Assembly: GCA_905235045.1 (NCBI GenBank)
Contig: CAJOJO010000001.1
Span: 1-58,753 of the forward strand
Length of the DNA stretch: 58,753 nucleotides
Reading direction: 5' to 3'
From: an uncultured Bacilli bacterium
GTDB lineage: Bacteria > Bacillota_I > Bacilli_A > RF39 > UBA660
Part shown: positions 58,281 through 58,753 of the stretch, piece after piece
Layout of the letters: each line of letters starts with the position of its first letter
Position numbering within the stretch: position 1 is the stretch's first letter
Notes under the pieces: generated by a model
Told to the model about the DNA's origin: nothing
What the model saw: the letters and a program-made list of their open reading frames with translations, nothing else
Database searches by the model: none
Translations under genes and position numbers: made by a program

Positions 58281-58753
58281 ATGGATAAAAATTACTGGGA
58301 AGAATACTATAAAAAAAATGTTGCCCCAACAGTTCCTTCATCATTTGCTGAATTTTGTTTGCCAAAATTTGAAAAGGGCAATATATTGTTAGAAATTGGT
58401 TGTGGTAATGGTAGAGATAGTATTTTCTTTGCTCAAAATAAAATTAATGTAATAGCGATTGATCAATCTGGAGAGGAAATTAAAAAATTAAAAAAAATAA
58501 ATATTCCTAACGTTGATTTTAGAGCAGCTGATATGGTTTATGATAAAGAATTATATATACCTAACTCTAATGATTATGTTTATAGTCGTTTTACATTACA
58601 TGCTATTAGTGAAAAAGAACAATTAATGGTTATGAAAAATGTTTATGAATCATTGAAAAAGGGTGGACTATTTTTGATTGAAGTAAGAAGCACAAAAGAT
58701 GAAATATTTGGTAAAGGTGAAAAAGTTGATAAAAATGCCTATGTATACGAAGG
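58281..58753 (+). CDS. Class I SAM-dependent methyltransferase (cut by the window end)
   Basis: The first 157 residues of a methyltransferase. It starts MDKNYWEEYYKKNVAPTVPS after GAGGTGATTTT. Motif I is LLEIGCGNGRDSIFFAQ (SAM-binding Gly loop), motif II ends in VIAIDQSGEEI, and a later strand is YVYSRFTLHAI followed by KGGLFLIEVRS. The pattern WEEYY-K then a Rossmann core resembles tellurite-resistance/TehB-type and lipid-modifying methyltransferases; the substrate cannot be told. The gene is incomplete at the right edge. Confidence 0.9.
   Translation, partial: MDKNYWEEYYKKNVAPTVPSSFAEFCLPKFEKGNILLEIGCGNGRDSIFFAQNKINVIAIDQSGEEIKKLKKINIPNVDFRAADMVYDKELYIPNSNDYVYSRFTLHAISEKEQLMVMKNVYESLKKGGLFLIEVRSTKDEIFGKGEKVDKNAYVYE

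Overview
The window is a very AT-rich chromosomal segment from a Gram-positive, walled, endospore-forming member of the Bacillota, most likely an uncultured gut lineage of the Erysipelotrichia/RF39 type. The evidence is Spo0A, SpoIVA, SpoVIF, a YjcZ-like peptide, RNA polymerase delta, EzrA, SEDS and class A PBP proteins, ChW repeats, and Firmicute gene order (ywiB-argS-rpoE; ezrA beside rpsD; der near spoIVA). TGA is used as a stop and TGG as Trp, so the code is standard. A strong AGGTGAT-type ribosome binding site recurs and relocates many starts, three of them to TTG codons (recG, the PssE-like gene and the phosphodiester glycosidase gene). The lineage is inferred from gene content only.

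Layout. 1-4.1 kb: a small hypothetical gene, an HD-domain gene between paired CGTATATAA repeats, recG, and two candidate small RNAs flanking recG, one with a C10 tract and one with a G6 terminator loop. 4.1-12.6 kb: rubrerythrin, a SEDS protein, a YjcZ-like peptide, peptide deformylase, a tandem Cys-module protein, the DUF1934-argS-rpoE operon and a class A PBP. 12.6-22.2 kb: ezrA, rpsD with a structured leader, spo0A with tandem 0A boxes, tpiA, a GT4 lipid glucosyltransferase plus flippase-like protein, pgk and a pilin-like gene. 22.2-33 kb: a second pilin-like protein with a lectin-like tail, a DinJ/YafQ module, a class III ribonucleotide reductase operon in which the glycyl-radical tail is a separate 54-aa gene, spoVIF-spoIVA, and the GTPases der and engB.

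33-47.4 kb: membrane and surface genes (VirB2-like lipoprotein, phosphodiester glycosidase, a degenerate iPGM-TM-lectin protein, lipoproteins, Tyr-rich and collagen-like spore-surface candidates with a decayed glycosyltransferase), then uppP, pcrA and a surface polysaccharide cluster (Alg13-like, GT4-Alg14 fusion, acyltransferase, Wzy-like). 47.4-58.7 kb is accessory: two GH25 muramidases (one with six ChW repeats), a secreted nuclease, a lysozyme-like protein, a KilA-N gene and a frameshifted BRO gene sharing 5' sequences, a KAP/YobI-like NTPase behind a promoter-proximal terminator, a DUF3892-like gene, a candidate sRNA, LicD, and a methyltransferase cut by the window end.

The observations most worth checking are the split NrdD, the complementary C-tract/G-tract RNAs around recG, the iPGM-like domain on a surface receptor-like protein, and the terminator-in-leader arrangements of the accessory NTPase and KilA-N genes. 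No tRNA, rRNA, CRISPR array, insertion sequence or complete prophage was recognised.
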